In this document: in pieces, positions 49,588 through 58,673 of the stretch
Numbering within the stretch: the first letter of the stretch is position 1
Layout of the letters: each line of letters opens with the position of its first letter
From: Halobacteria archaeon AArc-dxtr1
GTDB taxonomy: Archaea; Halobacteriota; Halobacteria; Halobacteriales; Natrialbaceae
DNA length: 64,000 nt
Assembly: GCA_025517425.1 (NCBI GenBank)
Contig: JAOPJY010000001.1
Location: 792,217 to 856,216 of the forward strand
Direction: 5' to 3'
Program-made: the position numbers and the translations under genes
The notes under the pieces: model-generated
Told to the model about the DNA's origin: nothing
What the model saw: the letters and a program-made list of their open reading frames with translations, nothing else
The model's database searches: none

Positions 49588-50736
49588 ATGACCATGGAAT
49601 TTACCGACCGCGTAACCCGAGTCGAACCGTCCGCAACGCTCGCGATTTCCGCGCTCGCGACCGAACTCGAGGCCGACGGCGCAGACGTCGTCGACCTCTC
49701 GGTCGGGGAGCCGGACTTCCCGACGCCCCAAAACATCATCGACGCCGGCCAGGACGCCATGGACGCCGGCCACACCGGCTACACCACCTCCGCTGGCATC
49801 CTCGCGCTTCGAGAAGCTATCTCGGAGAAGCTCGCTGACGACGGTCTCGATCATACGACCGACGAGATCATCGTCACGCCCGGCGCCAAGCAGGCGCTGT
49901 ACGAAATCGTGCAGGCGCTCGTACAGGCCGGCGACGAGGTCGTCCTGCTCGACCCGGCGTGGGTCTCTTACGAGGCGATGGTGAAGATGGCCGGTGGCTC
50001 GCTCTCGCGTGTCGACCTCTCGGGACACGACTTCCAACTCGAGCCCGCACTCGACGACCTCAGTGAGGCCGTCTCGGACGAGACCGAACTGCTGATCGTC
50101 AACTCGCCGTCGAATCCCACCGGTTCCGTCTACTCCGATGCAGCTCTGGAGGGCGTCCGCGACCTCGCCGTCGAGCACGACATCACCGTCATCTCCGACG
50201 AGATCTACAAGGAGATTACCTACGGCGTCGAGCCGACCAGTCTCGGCACGCTCGAGGGAATGGCAGACCGCACCGTCACGGTCAACGGCTTCTCCAAGGC
50301 CTACTCGATGACCGGCTGGCGCCTAGGCTACTTCGCAGGTCCCGAGGACCTGATCGACCAGTGTGGCAAACTCCACAGCCACTCCGTCTCCTCGGCCGTC
50401 AACTTCGTCCAGCACGCCGGCATCGAGGCGCTGGAAAACACCGACGAGGCCGTCACGGAGATGACCGAGGCCTTCGAGGGACGCCGCGATCTCGTCGTCG
50501 ATCTCCTGGCAGCGCACGACGTCGACGTCGCGGTACCCGAGGGCGCGTTCTACATGATGCTCCCGGTCGATGAGGACGACCAGGCCTGGTGTGAAGGCGC
50601 TATCGAGGACGCCCACGTCGCAACGGTTCCCGGCAGCGCCTTTGGCACGCCCGGCTACGCGCGGATCTCCTACGCCGCAAGCGAGGAGCGACTCGAGGAA
50701 GGAATCGAGCGGCTGGCTGACGAAGGTTACCTGTAA
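49588..50736 (+). CDS. class I pyridoxal-phosphate aminotransferase (aspartate aminotransferase-like)
   Basis: This 382-residue enzyme is of the AspC/PatA type. It shows VVDLSVGEPDFPTPQNI, PGAKQALYEIVQAL, NSPSNPTGSVYSD, ISDEIYKEITYG and NGFSKAYSMTGWRLGY, where the lysine forms the Schiff base with the cofactor. It transfers an amino group from aspartate or another amino acid to 2-oxoglutarate; the exact specificity is not fixed by sequence. It is transcribed with ribH. An ATG at 49594 is equally plausible as start. Confidence 0.93.
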   Translation: MTMEFTDRVTRVEPSATLAISALATELEADGADVVDLSVGEPDFPTPQNIIDAGQDAMDAGHTGYTTSAGILALREAISEKLADDGLDHTTDEIIVTPGAKQALYEIVQALVQAGDEVVLLDPAWVSYEAMVKMAGGSLSRVDLSGHDFQLEPALDDLSEAVSDETELLIVNSPSNPTGSVYSDAALEGVRDLAVEHDITVISDEIYKEITYGVEPTSLGTLEGMADRTVTVNGFSKAYSMTGWRLGYFAGPEDLIDQCGKLHSHSVSSAVNFVQHAGIEALENTDEAVTEMTEAFEGRRDLVVDLLAAHDVDVAVPEGAFYMMLPVDEDDQAWCEGAIEDAHVATVPGSAFGTPGYARISYAASEERLEEGIERLADEGYL

Positions 50737-50886
50737 GCCCGTCTCACAACCCCCGCAACCGACCGCGCATTACCTCGGTTTCTGTACGTCGTCAGTGCAG
50801 TCGCATCGGTAGCATGCGTCTCCGATTTCGCCGCCCACCAGCGCCGCGTTCTCAGGTTTATCAGGGATGGCGAAGCCACTCACCGC

Positions 50887-51636
50887 ATGGACTGCCCGAC
50901 GTGTGGCAAGTCACTACGGACGGAACAAGGGATGCGCCAACATCACACCAAAGTCCACGACAAACCGATCCCGAATCGGACCTGTAATGGGTGTGAAACG
51001 GAGTTTTACGACTCGAAGGCTCGCCGCGAGTTCTGCGAGAACTGTAACCCAAACGCTGGTGAGCACAACGGGAACTGGAACGGTGGGAACGAAACGACGA
51101 CCTGTAAACTGTGTGGGGAGACGTTCGAATACTACCCGTCCGACAAGCTGGGTGTGTACTGTCCTGATTGCGTCGAAGCCGCTGACGGGCAGATTCCGGA
51201 GAACCCGTCGACGAAGGGGCCGCGAGTGCAGACGAACTGTCGCCACTGCGCCGCGGTTCTGGAGATTCGCCCGTCCCGGATCGAGTCGCGGACCCGCGGC
51301 GTCTTCTGTTCACTCGAGTGCTACGGCGGCTGGCTCTCGGCGAATGTCGTCGGGCCGGACCACCACCAGTGGGAGGGCGGTCCGATCGAGTACGGACGCG
51401 AGTGGTGGCGAATTCGACGGCAGGCACTCGAACGGGACGGCTACGAGTGTCAGGAGTGTGGCGCCGGACCGGACGAACTCGGCCGGAATCCGGACGTCCA
51501 CCACCAGACTCCCGTTCGATCGTTCGGCGAGCCCGAAGACGCGCACACGCTGGACAACGTGATCTCGCTCTGTCGACCGTGTCATCGGCGCGCAGAGTCG
51601 AAGACCAGGTCGGCGTCGACTGCCGACGAAAAGTAA
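50887..51636 (+). CDS. multi-zinc-finger HNH endonuclease
   Basis: This is a 249-residue protein. An N-terminal C2H2 finger (CPTCGKSLRTEQGMRQHHTKVH) is followed by cysteine-rich knuckles (CNGCETEF, CENC, CKLCGETF, CPDC, CRHC, CSLEC) up to about residue 150. The C-terminal HNH domain has CQECGAG...NPDVHHQTPV...DNVISLCRPCHRRAE, with the histidine pair and zinc cysteines intact. GTTTATCAG lies about 28 bases before the ATG. It could be a domesticated homing-type or a defence nuclease; nothing adjacent explains it. Confidence 0.9.
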   Translation: MDCPTCGKSLRTEQGMRQHHTKVHDKPIPNRTCNGCETEFYDSKARREFCENCNPNAGEHNGNWNGGNETTTCKLCGETFEYYPSDKLGVYCPDCVEAADGQIPENPSTKGPRVQTNCRHCAAVLEIRPSRIESRTRGVFCSLECYGGWLSANVVGPDHHQWEGGPIEYGREWWRIRRQALERDGYECQECGAGPDELGRNPDVHHQTPVRSFGEPEDAHTLDNVISLCRPCHRRAESKTRSASTADEK

Positions 51637-51671
51637 CACTATTGTACCGAGAAAGCAGTAGCAGTTGATGG

Positions 51672-51775
51672 AGTCCCGTGGTGTAGTGGCCAATCATATG
51701 GGCCTTTGGACGTACTCGGTCCAGGCCGATTACGGAAGATAGCCCATGACGGCGGTTCGAATCCGCCCGGGACTA
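51672..51775 (+). tRNA. tRNA-Gln (anticodon TTG) with 31-base intron
   Basis: The acceptor stem is AGTCCCG/CGGGACT with discriminator A, and the T arm is GGCGG-TTCGAAT-CCGCC. The anticodon stem is TGGGC/GCCCA with loop CTTTGGA, giving TTG at positions 34-36. The gene is interrupted after position 37. Spliced length is 73 bases. The acceptor, anticodon and T stems are fully paired in the spliced form; the D stem is a three-pair stem with a G-T. Confidence 0.96.
51710..51740 (+). other. tRNA-Gln intron with bulge-helix-bulge splice motif
   Basis: The 31-base intron lies between positions 37 and 38. The splice motif is textbook: central helix CTTT/GAAG, 5' bulge GG^A, 3' bulge AT^A, inner helix CGTA/TACG (51711-51714 with 51731-51734), outer helix GGGC/GCCC. 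The EndA endonuclease would cut within both three-base bulges. Confidence 0.93.
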
Positions 51776-52090
51776 TTCAAATTTTCAATATTTGGTTCGT
51801 AGCGTAGCTAGTGTAGTGATCACACGCAAAGTCTGTCATGGGCAATGGTGGCAAACGCGCGAAACGCCACAACCTGTCGCGAGCAGTCGTTATCACTCTG
51901 AAACGAAAGAAGCAACGCCGCACACAGCCCGAAGAGGGCGATAGGATGGCTCCTACCGCCCGTCTCGGGTGCGATAGTCATGAATCGCCCACTGGGGGCG
52001 TGTGGTAGCGTACCCCCCTTTCCCAGTAGGCATCGATATATTCGTCTCTGTATACATAAATCTAGAGGGTGAATTCAAAGATGGACGGAG
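51776..52090. other. 315-base gap after tRNA-Gln
   Basis: Immediately after the tRNA is a T-rich stretch (ATTCAAATTTTCAATATTT), likely a terminator. The remainder has no recognised gene. An open frame at 51838-52008 (56 residues, basic, Lys/Arg-rich) has no promoter, Shine-Dalgarno or known family and is probably not coding. The AT-rich segment near 52030-52070 carries TATA-like runs. Confidence 0.5.
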
Positions 52091-52267
52091 TCAGCGGCCC
52101 AAAAGCACAAAGACGATCAGTAGCGAGACTGCGAGGATGGGGAGAAGCGGAACTCCGCCCAGCGTCGCCGTCTCGACCGGTTCGGGAAGGTCAACGACCC
52201 AGAGAAGCACGACCGAGACAGGGAAAATCGTGATCGCAGCCACGACTGTCGTCCAAATTGAGGTCAT
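52091..52267 (-). CDS. 58-residue two-helix membrane protein
   Basis: This small protein starts MTSIWTTVVAAITIFPVSVV and contains two hydrophobic helices (about 4-22 and 37-56), joined by the loop DLPEPVETATLGGVP. A TTAATA box lies about 28 bases before the ATG at 52267, so a leaderless transcript is likely. The frame is longer (to 52369), but the extension overlaps the promoter region of leuS. It is divergent from leuS by about 130 bases. Function unknown. Confidence 0.6.
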   Translation of the reverse strand: MTSIWTTVVAAITIFPVSVVLLWVVDLPEPVETATLGGVPLLPILAVSLLIVFVLLGR

Positions 52268-52397
52268 GGGTACACCGACAGTGGTGTCGCTATTAACCGT
52301 AGCCTCGATTCTCAGCACGTGTGTGTCGGCGCTGTCGGACGAGCGGCCGAACAATGATATAGCCGGCACACCCAGTTTCCAGTAACGGACCCCGACA

Positions 52398-55070
52398 ATG
52401 ACGAGCCACTACGACCACGCGCAGGTACAGGAGTTTTGGCAGTACGTCTGGGAGCGCGACGACGTCTACGCACTCCCCGAAGACGCCACAGATCCGACGT
52501 ACGTGCTCGGTATGTTTCCGTACACGTCGGGGACGCTCCACATGGGACACATCCGGAACTACGCGATTACGGACGCGTACGCCCGATATCGGCGGATGCA
52601 AGGTGACGACGTGCTCCATCCGATGGGGTGGGACGCGTTCGGTCTCCCCGCCGAAAATGCTGCCCATGAGCGTGCGAGTGATCCCGGATCGTGGACGCAG
52701 GCGTGCATCCGGCGGATGCGTGAGGGACTCGAGGCGATGGGCTTTGGCTACGACTGGGATCGGGAGATCACCACCTGCGAGCCGAGCTACTACCGGTGGA
52801 ATCAGTGGCTGTTCAAACGCTTTCACGAAGCCGGTCTCGTCGATTACGAGGCCGCCTCTGTCAACTGGTGTCCAGACTGCGAGACCGTCCTCGCCGACGC
52901 GCAGGTCGAAGTTCGAGAGGACGCTGCGGAGCCGATCGAAGGTGCGTCTGAGAGCGAAATTCACGCCGGGGAAACCCGGGTCTGCTGGCGCTGTGAGACC
53001 CCTGTCGGGAGACGCGAACTCGACCAGTGGTTCTTTACGATCACCGACTACGCCGAGGAGTTAGACGCTGGACTCGACGACCTCGAGGAGTGGCCCGAGG
53101 GCGTCCGAGAGATGCAACGTAACTGGATCGGTCGCCAGGAGGGCGCACACATCGCCTTCGAGGTCGCGGACCACGGATCAGTCGACGTCTTTACGACGAG
53201 ACCCGAGACGGTCGGCGGCGCGACCTACCTCGCGGTGTCGCCGGGCCACGAGCTGGCCGAAGCGCTCGCCGAAGCCGACGACGCGGTCGCGGAGTACGTC
53301 CGAACCGCCCGGGAGCGCGATCCCAGTGAAGTCGGCTTCTCTGGCGTGGCAACCGAGGCGACGGCCGTCAATCCCCTCACGGGAGCAGCGCTGCCGGTGT
53401 ACGTCGCGGGCTACGTGCTCGACGACGTCGGCACCGGCGCCGTGATGGGCGTTCCGGGGCACAACGAGCGCGACCACGCGTTCGCGACCGAGCACGGGCT
53501 CCCGGTCGAGCAAGTGATCGAACCCGAGGAGAGTAGCGAAGAGGAAGGAGCTCCCTACACAGGAGAGGGAAGCGTCGCCGACGATGGGGCGTACGACGGT
53601 GTCCCGAGCGAGGAGGCCCGCGAACGCCTCGTTGCCGAACACGAGGCGGTCGAGGAGGCGGTGACCTATCGTCTTCGCGACTGGCTCATCTCGCGTCAGC
53701 GCTACTGGGGGACGCCGATTCCGATGGTTCACTGCGAGGACTGCGGGCGCGTCCCGGTTCCCGACGAGGATCTCCCCGTCGAACTCCCAGAGTTCGTTCG
53801 GACGACAGGGAATCCGCTCGACGAGGCCGATGAATGGAAAGAGACGACCTGTCCCGACTGTGGCGGCCCGGCAGCGCGCGAGACCGACACGATGGATACC
53901 TTCGTCGACTCCTCGTGGTACTTCCTGCGGTTTCTCTCACCCGAGTACGACGAGGGTCCCTTCGATCCCGACCGGGCCGCAGAGTGGATGCCGATCGACG
54001 TCTACGTCGGAGGCGAGGAACACGCCGTGTTGCACCTGCTCTATATCCGCTTCGTTACCCGAGCGCTCGCCGATATGGGACTCCTCGAGGATCGGGAGCC
54101 GGTTTCCCGACTCGTCAGCCAGGGTGCGGTGTTGTACGAGGGGGAGAAGATGTCGAACACGCGTGAGAACGTGGTCACACCCGGCGAGTACGGCGCGGAG
54201 ACGACGCGGCTGTTCGTCCTCTCGGCGGCCCACCCCGAACAGGACTTCGAGTGGACGGCCAACAACGTCCGCGGCGTCTACGACCTCCAGCAGTCGCTGT
54301 ACGGAATGGCGACGGCGTTCATCGACGAGACAGAGACCCGCATAGAGCGGACGGATCGAGACGAGTATCTGGATCACGAGATCGATCGAACGATCGCTGC
54401 CACGACCGAGGAGTACGAGCGGTTCCGGTTTCACCGAGCGGTCAGCGAGATTCAGGGGCTGGCACGGCTCCTCCGACGGTATCGGGAGTACGGCACGCCC
54501 CACGAAGCGGTCTACCGGCGCGGGCTGTTGACGCTATCGGCGCTGATCGCCCCGATGGCGCCCCACCTCGGAGAGGAACTGTGGAACAAGCTTCGGGGAG
54601 ACGGGCTCGTCGTCCTCGCGGACTGGCCCGAACCCGAGAGCGAGACGGGTCGGTACCGAGCGGAGCGCCGAACCGTCGAGCGAACGATCGCAGACGTCAG
54701 AGACATCGTCGACACCGCCTCCATCGAAGACCCCGACCGCATCGAACTGACCGTCGCGGCGCCGTGGAAGTACCGCGTCCTCACGCACCTGATCGAGGCG
54801 GACGACGAGGGCGCGGCGATCGAAGCAGCCCTGGCCGACGACGCGATCGACGTCGGCCGGGAACGGACGGCGGCGGTTGCAAGCGAGACGACACCGCCGC
54901 GGGGCGAGCCCGGACCGCTCGCCGACGCCGACGCCGAGTACGCAGTGCTCTCACAGGCGCGGTGGCTCTTCGAAGACGAGTTCGGCGCCTCGGTCACGAT
55001 TCACCGAGAATCCAAGCGATCGACCGAAACCGACGCCAGGCCGGGAAAACCTGCGATCGAAATCGCGTAG
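52398..55070 (+). CDS. leuS: leucyl-tRNA synthetase, bacterial-type core with archaeal C-terminal domain
   Basis: This 890-residue enzyme charges tRNA-Leu. The catalytic core is of bacterial type: HMGH (48-51), HPMGWDAFGLPAENAAHE, NWCPDCETVLADAQVE and RNWIGRQEGAHI. The CP1 editing domain shows TTRPETVGGATYLAVSPGHE. The C-terminus (about 770-890; ELTVAAPWKYRVLTHLIE) looks archaeal, matching the chimeric LeuRS known from some haloarchaea. The KMSKS loop is KMSNT (584-588), losing the second lysine. A second LeuRS elsewhere in the genome is possible. A GATATAGCC box lies about 40 bases upstream. Most of the other frames over this region are shadows. Confidence 0.94.
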   Translation: MTSHYDHAQVQEFWQYVWERDDVYALPEDATDPTYVLGMFPYTSGTLHMGHIRNYAITDAYARYRRMQGDDVLHPMGWDAFGLPAENAAHERASDPGSWTQACIRRMREGLEAMGFGYDWDREITTCEPSYYRWNQWLFKRFHEAGLVDYEAASVNWCPDCETVLADAQVEVREDAAEPIEGASESEIHAGETRVCWRCETPVGRRELDQWFFTITDYAEELDAGLDDLEEWPEGVREMQRNWIGRQEGAHIAFEVADHGSVDVFTTRPETVGGATYLAVSPGHELAEALAEADDAVAEYVRTARERDPSEVGFSGVATEATAVNPLTGAALPVYVAGYVLDDVGTGAVMGVPGHNERDHAFATEHGLPVEQVIEPEESSEEEGAPYTGEGSVADDGAYDGVPSEEARERLVAEHEAVEEAVTYRLRDWLISRQRYWGTPIPMVHCEDCGRVPVPDEDLPVELPEFVRTTGNPLDEADEWKETTCPDCGGPAARETDTMDTFVDSSWYFLRFLSPEYDEGPFDPDRAAEWMPIDVYVGGEEHAVLHLLYIRFVTRALADMGLLEDREPVSRLVSQGAVLYEGEKMSNTRENVVTPGEYGAETTRLFVLSAAHPEQDFEWTANNVRGVYDLQQSLYGMATAFIDETETRIERTDRDEYLDHEIDRTIAATTEEYERFRFHRAVSEIQGLARLLRRYREYGTPHEAVYRRGLLTLSALIAPMAPHLGEELWNKLRGDGLVVLADWPEPESETGRYRAERRTVERTIADVRDIVDTASIEDPDRIELTVAAPWKYRVLTHLIEADDEGAAIEAALADDAIDVGRERTAAVASETTPPRGEPGPLADADAEYAVLSQARWLFEDEFGASVTIHRESKRSTETDARPGKPAIEIA

Positions 55071-55171
55071 CCCGCTCCAGGCGTCGATTTCGGGCGGATG
55101 ACTTCGTGTGGGTTGTGTCCGCACCATACATGAACAGTTTTATTTCACCGGACTTGATACCTCCCGATAAG

Positions 55172-55444
55172 ATGGTCGAGGGCGGAGATAGCATCGATAC
55201 GCGCATCCAGACATCGCCGAGTTGGGCAGTCGTGGAAGCAGTAGCGGATGCCGAAGGAATTTCAGCCGACGAACTCGAACCACCCGAGTACGAGGCGTTA
55301 CACGACGTTATCGATCCGGACGCACTGAACGCGCTCTTTTCACCGCGGGGACAGACTGCCGACCGTGATGGGGGCACTGTTATCTTTAACTACTGTAACT
55401 ACGAGGTCATCGTCGAGAGTGACGGCTCCGTTCGGCTCGAGTAA
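55172..55444 (+). CDS. HalOD1-domain protein
   Basis: This 90-residue protein consists of one haloarchaeal output domain 1: SPSWAVVEAVADAEGISADELEPPEYEALHDVIDPDALNALF, then GGTVIFNYCNYEVIVESDGSVRLE. HalOD1 occurs alone or fused to response regulators and sensor domains in haloarchaea, with proposed but unproven signalling roles. GTTTTATTTC lies about 30 bases before the ATG at 55172, so the gene is probably leaderless. The same frame is open far upstream inside leuS, which is a shadow. Confidence 0.82.
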   Translation: MVEGGDSIDTRIQTSPSWAVVEAVADAEGISADELEPPEYEALHDVIDPDALNALFSPRGQTADRDGGTVIFNYCNYEVIVESDGSVRLE

Positions 55445-55510
55445 GTACTTCGTCACGGTGCAGTAGTGCGAAGAACAAGACACATAGCGCCCCCGTTCTA
55501 ACGCACACCG

Positions 55511-56113
55511 ATGGCAACTGCGACTGCGAGACGGCAGATCCGGGACCGGCCACTCGGTGTGACGGTAGTTTTGAGCATCATCGGCTATGCGCTGGTCATC
55601 GGAACGTTCCTCCTCGACCTTCCGATCTACCCCGACCTGACGAACGCGCAGGTAAACCTGCTGACCCACGCCGTTGCGGTGACCAACCTGGTGACGACGG
55701 TACTGCTGGTACTTGGCTGGTACTGGATCCGGCGCAACGAGGTTGCCAAACACCGGGCCGCGATGATCGGTGCGTTCGTGACGATCATCCTGTTTCTGGT
55801 GTTGTACCTCACGCGGGTCGGCGGTGGTGACGGCGAGAAGCTGTTCGTCGGGCCCGATCTGTACTACTACGCATACCTGATCATGCTCGCGATCCACATC
55901 ATCCTCTCGATCGTGGCCGTTCCGGTCGTCCTCTACGCGTTGCTTCTCGGGCTGACCCACACCCCGGCGGAACTGAAACACACTGCCCACGCTCGAGTGG
56001 GTCGGATTGCCGCCGGATCGTGGATCCTCAGTCTCGTCCTCGGCATCGTCACCTATCTGATGCTCAACCACATCTTCAGTTACGAGTTCGGACTGGTCGT
56101 TCCGCTCGTGTAA
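55511..56113 (+). CDS. DUF420 family membrane protein
   Basis: This is a 200-residue protein with about five or six membrane helices. It shows THAVAVTNLVTTVLLVLGWYWIRRNEVAKHRAAMIGAF, the DUF420 histidine signature, and later YLIMLAIHIILSIVAVPVVLYAL, HTAHARVGRIAAGSWILSL. Conserved histidines suggest haem or metal contact; relatives (YozB/CtaM) help cytochrome oxidase assembly in bacteria. No oxidase gene is adjacent, so the role here is inferred only. Confidence 0.9.
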   Translation: MATATARRQIRDRPLGVTVVLSIIGYALVIGTFLLDLPIYPDLTNAQVNLLTHAVAVTNLVTTVLLVLGWYWIRRNEVAKHRAAMIGAFVTIILFLVLYLTRVGGGDGEKLFVGPDLYYYAYLIMLAIHIILSIVAVPVVLYALLLGLTHTPAELKHTAHARVGRIAAGSWILSLVLGIVTYLMLNHIFSYEFGLVVPLV

Positions 56114-56206
56114 GTAGCCAGTACTGGGAATCTTCTCAGTCTCGAATTGCCGAATGAGACAGGATTCGGCCTAAGCCAGTAACTTATCCCAATCGAGGGC
56201 CTCAAG

Positions 56207-58633
56207 ATGGATATGAGTGAACGGGCCGACCCCTCTGAAATGGCGTTCGAGGAGAATACGGATGACACCGAGGCCCTACAGTACTATCGCACCCTCGTTA
56301 GTACGATCGACGATGGGATCTATCGACTCGACGCTGAGGACCGCCTCGTCTCGGTCAACGACGCCATCGTCGAGAGTACCGGGTACATGCGCAACGAGCT
56401 GCTCGGCGAGCACGTGTCCGCCCTCTTCGGTGACGACAGTGCGACGATCGAACGCGAGATAGAGCGTCTCCGAGCGACCGCCGCCGATCAAATCGAGCCC
56501 CTCGATCTTACTATAGAAACCGCCGAACGAGGACCGATTCCGTGTAAAGTGCGGATGAATGTGCTCGACGTGGGCGAGACCGCGCAGGAAGCAGTCGGCA
56601 TTGTTCGTGAAACTGGCGACCGCGAACAGCCGGAGTCGGAAGCGACCGAAGCGACCTTTCGGCGACTGTTCGAGAACGTGCCCGGCAACTATCTCATCGT
56701 CCAGCCCGGAGACTACGAAATCGTGGCCGTGAGCGATGCCTATCTGGACGCGACGATGACCGAGCGGGCGGAGATCCTGGGCAAGACGTTGTTCGAGATC
56801 TTTCCGAACAACCCCGACGATCCGGCCGAGGGTGTCGGAAATCTGCGGGAATCCCTCGATACCGTAGCGAAGACCGGTGAAGCGGACACCATGCCGGTGA
56901 CACATTACCCGATTCCCGACCGCGAGTCCGATGACAACGAGTTCGAGGAGCGGTGGTGGAGTCCGATCAATTCACCGGTGTTCGACACGGGTGGCGAACT
57001 CGACTACATCGTCCACAGCGTCGAGGACATCACGCCGATCGTCGAGGAACTCTTCGCAGACGGAGAGGAGCAGTTGCTACAGGATTCGAGCACGGCGGAG
57101 CCTCAGCTCGCATCGGACGTCGTGTTACGTGGACAGGAGTTACTCCAACAGGCAAAACAAGAAGCATACGAGCAACTACGCGAGAGCGAAGAGCGCTTTC
57201 GCGCGTTGGTTACTACCACGTCAGACGCGGTGTTCAGCATGAGTGCAGACTGGAGCGAGATGCGCAGTGTAGAGGGGTCAGATTTCCTCGCAGACACCGA
57301 CACACAAGGGGCCTCGTGGATTGAACAATACGTTCCGTCCGAAGACCAACTGCGCGTTCAGGAAGCTATTGACGAAGCCACTCGAACGAAAAGCAGCGTC
57401 GAGCTGGAACACCGGGTCGTTTGCGAAGACGGCACCGTCGCCTGGATCGTGTTACGTGCGACACCGCTGCTGGATGAAAACGACGAAATCACGCAGTGGC
57501 TAGGGACGGCCAACGACGTAACCCAGCGGGTCGAACGAGAGCGCTATCACGAGGACGCAAAAGAGCGCCTGGAGGCGGCGACCGAAGCCGGCGCTGTCGG
57601 GACCTGGGAGTGGCATATTCCCGAGGACCGGATGGTCACGGGCGCATCGTTCGCCACGAAGTTCGGGATCGATCCCGACGCGGCCACCGAGGGCGTTTCG
57701 CTCGACCAGTTCATCTCGGCGATTCACGACGACGATCGCGAGCGGGTCGAACAACGGGTCGAGGACGCCATCGAATCGGGGGAGGAGTACGAAGAGGAGT
57801 ACCGCGTCTGGGACGCCGACGACGAACTCCGGTGGGTCGTCGCGCGCGGTCACGTCGAGTACGACGGCGACGGAAATCCCGTCACGTTCCCCGGTGCACT
57901 GGCCGATATCACCGAGCGAAAGCAGTTCGAGCAGCGACTCGGGGAATCCAACAAGCGTCTGGAACAGTTCGCCTACGCCGCCTCACACGACTTACAAGAG
58001 CCCCTACGGATGGTCTCGAGCTATCTGCAGTTGATTGAGGACCGCTACATGGATGAACTCGACGATGACGGTGCGGAGTTCCTTGAGTTCGCCATCAACG
58101 GTGCCGACCGGATGCGAGACATGATCGAGGGGTTACTCGAGTATTCGCGGGTCGAAACGCGTGGAGATCCCTTCGAGCCGGTTGATCTGGACGCCGTTCT
58201 CGCGGATGTCCGCACGGACCTTCAGGTGGTGATCGACGAGAACGGCGCCGAGATCACAGCCGAATCGCTGCCTCGCGTCGAGGGAGACCCAGGACAGTTA
58301 CGCCAGCTATTCCAGAACCTGCTTTCGAACGCAACCGAGTACAGCGGCGACGAGCCGCCACAGGTAGATATTTCGGCTGTGCAGAACGGTTCGGAGGTAC
58401 GCGTCTCAGTCACCGACAAGGGGATCGGTATCGATCCGGACGACAGAGGGCGGATCTTCGAGATCTTCGAGAGCCTACACGCACAGGACGAGCACTCGGG
58501 AACGGGGATCGGGCTCGCGCTCTGTAAGCGCATCGTCGAGCGCCACGGTGGCGACATCTGGGTCGACTCCGAACCGGGTGCAGGTGCAACCTTCTCGTTT
58601 ACGCTCCCTGCTGCAAGCAGTCAGGAGGCGTGA
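56207..58633 (+). CDS. multi-PAS sensor histidine kinase
   Basis: This soluble kinase has 808 residues. PAS-type repeats lie at about 25-140 (YRTLVSTIDDGIYRLDAEDRLVSV), 145-290 (FRRLFENVPGNYLIV), 325-440 (FRALVTTTSDAVFSM) and 445-570 (LEAATEAGAVGTWEWHIPED). The HisKA helix has AYAASHDLQEPLRMVSS (His near residue 593) and the ATPase has NLLSNATEYSG, DKGIGIDP and GTGIGLALC. The kinase core is closely related to that of 6436-8406. The AACTTATCC box about 28 bases upstream supports the ATG at 56207. No membrane helix. Confidence 0.95.
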   Translation: MDMSERADPSEMAFEENTDDTEALQYYRTLVSTIDDGIYRLDAEDRLVSVNDAIVESTGYMRNELLGEHVSALFGDDSATIEREIERLRATAADQIEPLDLTIETAERGPIPCKVRMNVLDVGETAQEAVGIVRETGDREQPESEATEATFRRLFENVPGNYLIVQPGDYEIVAVSDAYLDATMTERAEILGKTLFEIFPNNPDDPAEGVGNLRESLDTVAKTGEADTMPVTHYPIPDRESDDNEFEERWWSPINSPVFDTGGELDYIVHSVEDITPIVEELFADGEEQLLQDSSTAEPQLASDVVLRGQELLQQAKQEAYEQLRESEERFRALVTTTSDAVFSMSADWSEMRSVEGSDFLADTDTQGASWIEQYVPSEDQLRVQEAIDEATRTKSSVELEHRVVCEDGTVAWIVLRATPLLDENDEITQWLGTANDVTQRVERERYHEDAKERLEAATEAGAVGTWEWHIPEDRMVTGASFATKFGIDPDAATEGVSLDQFISAIHDDDRERVEQRVEDAIESGEEYEEEYRVWDADDELRWVVARGHVEYDGDGNPVTFPGALADITERKQFEQRLGESNKRLEQFAYAASHDLQEPLRMVSSYLQLIEDRYMDELDDDGAEFLEFAINGADRMRDMIEGLLEYSRVETRGDPFEPVDLDAVLADVRTDLQVVIDENGAEITAESLPRVEGDPGQLRQLFQNLLSNATEYSGDEPPQVDISAVQNGSEVRVSVTDKGIGIDPDDRGRIFEIFESLHAQDEHSGTGIGLALCKRIVERHGGDIWVDSEPGAGATFSFTLPAASSQEA

Positions 58634-58673
58634 ACGCACTCAACTGGCCAGCTGGGTCGGCTCCAGTCTGAGT

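Noticed and set aside
51838-52008. Basic 56-residue frame after tRNA-Gln
   Set aside because: It is lysine/arginine-rich unlike the acidic haloarchaeal proteome, has no promoter or Shine-Dalgarno, and has no known homologue that I recognise.
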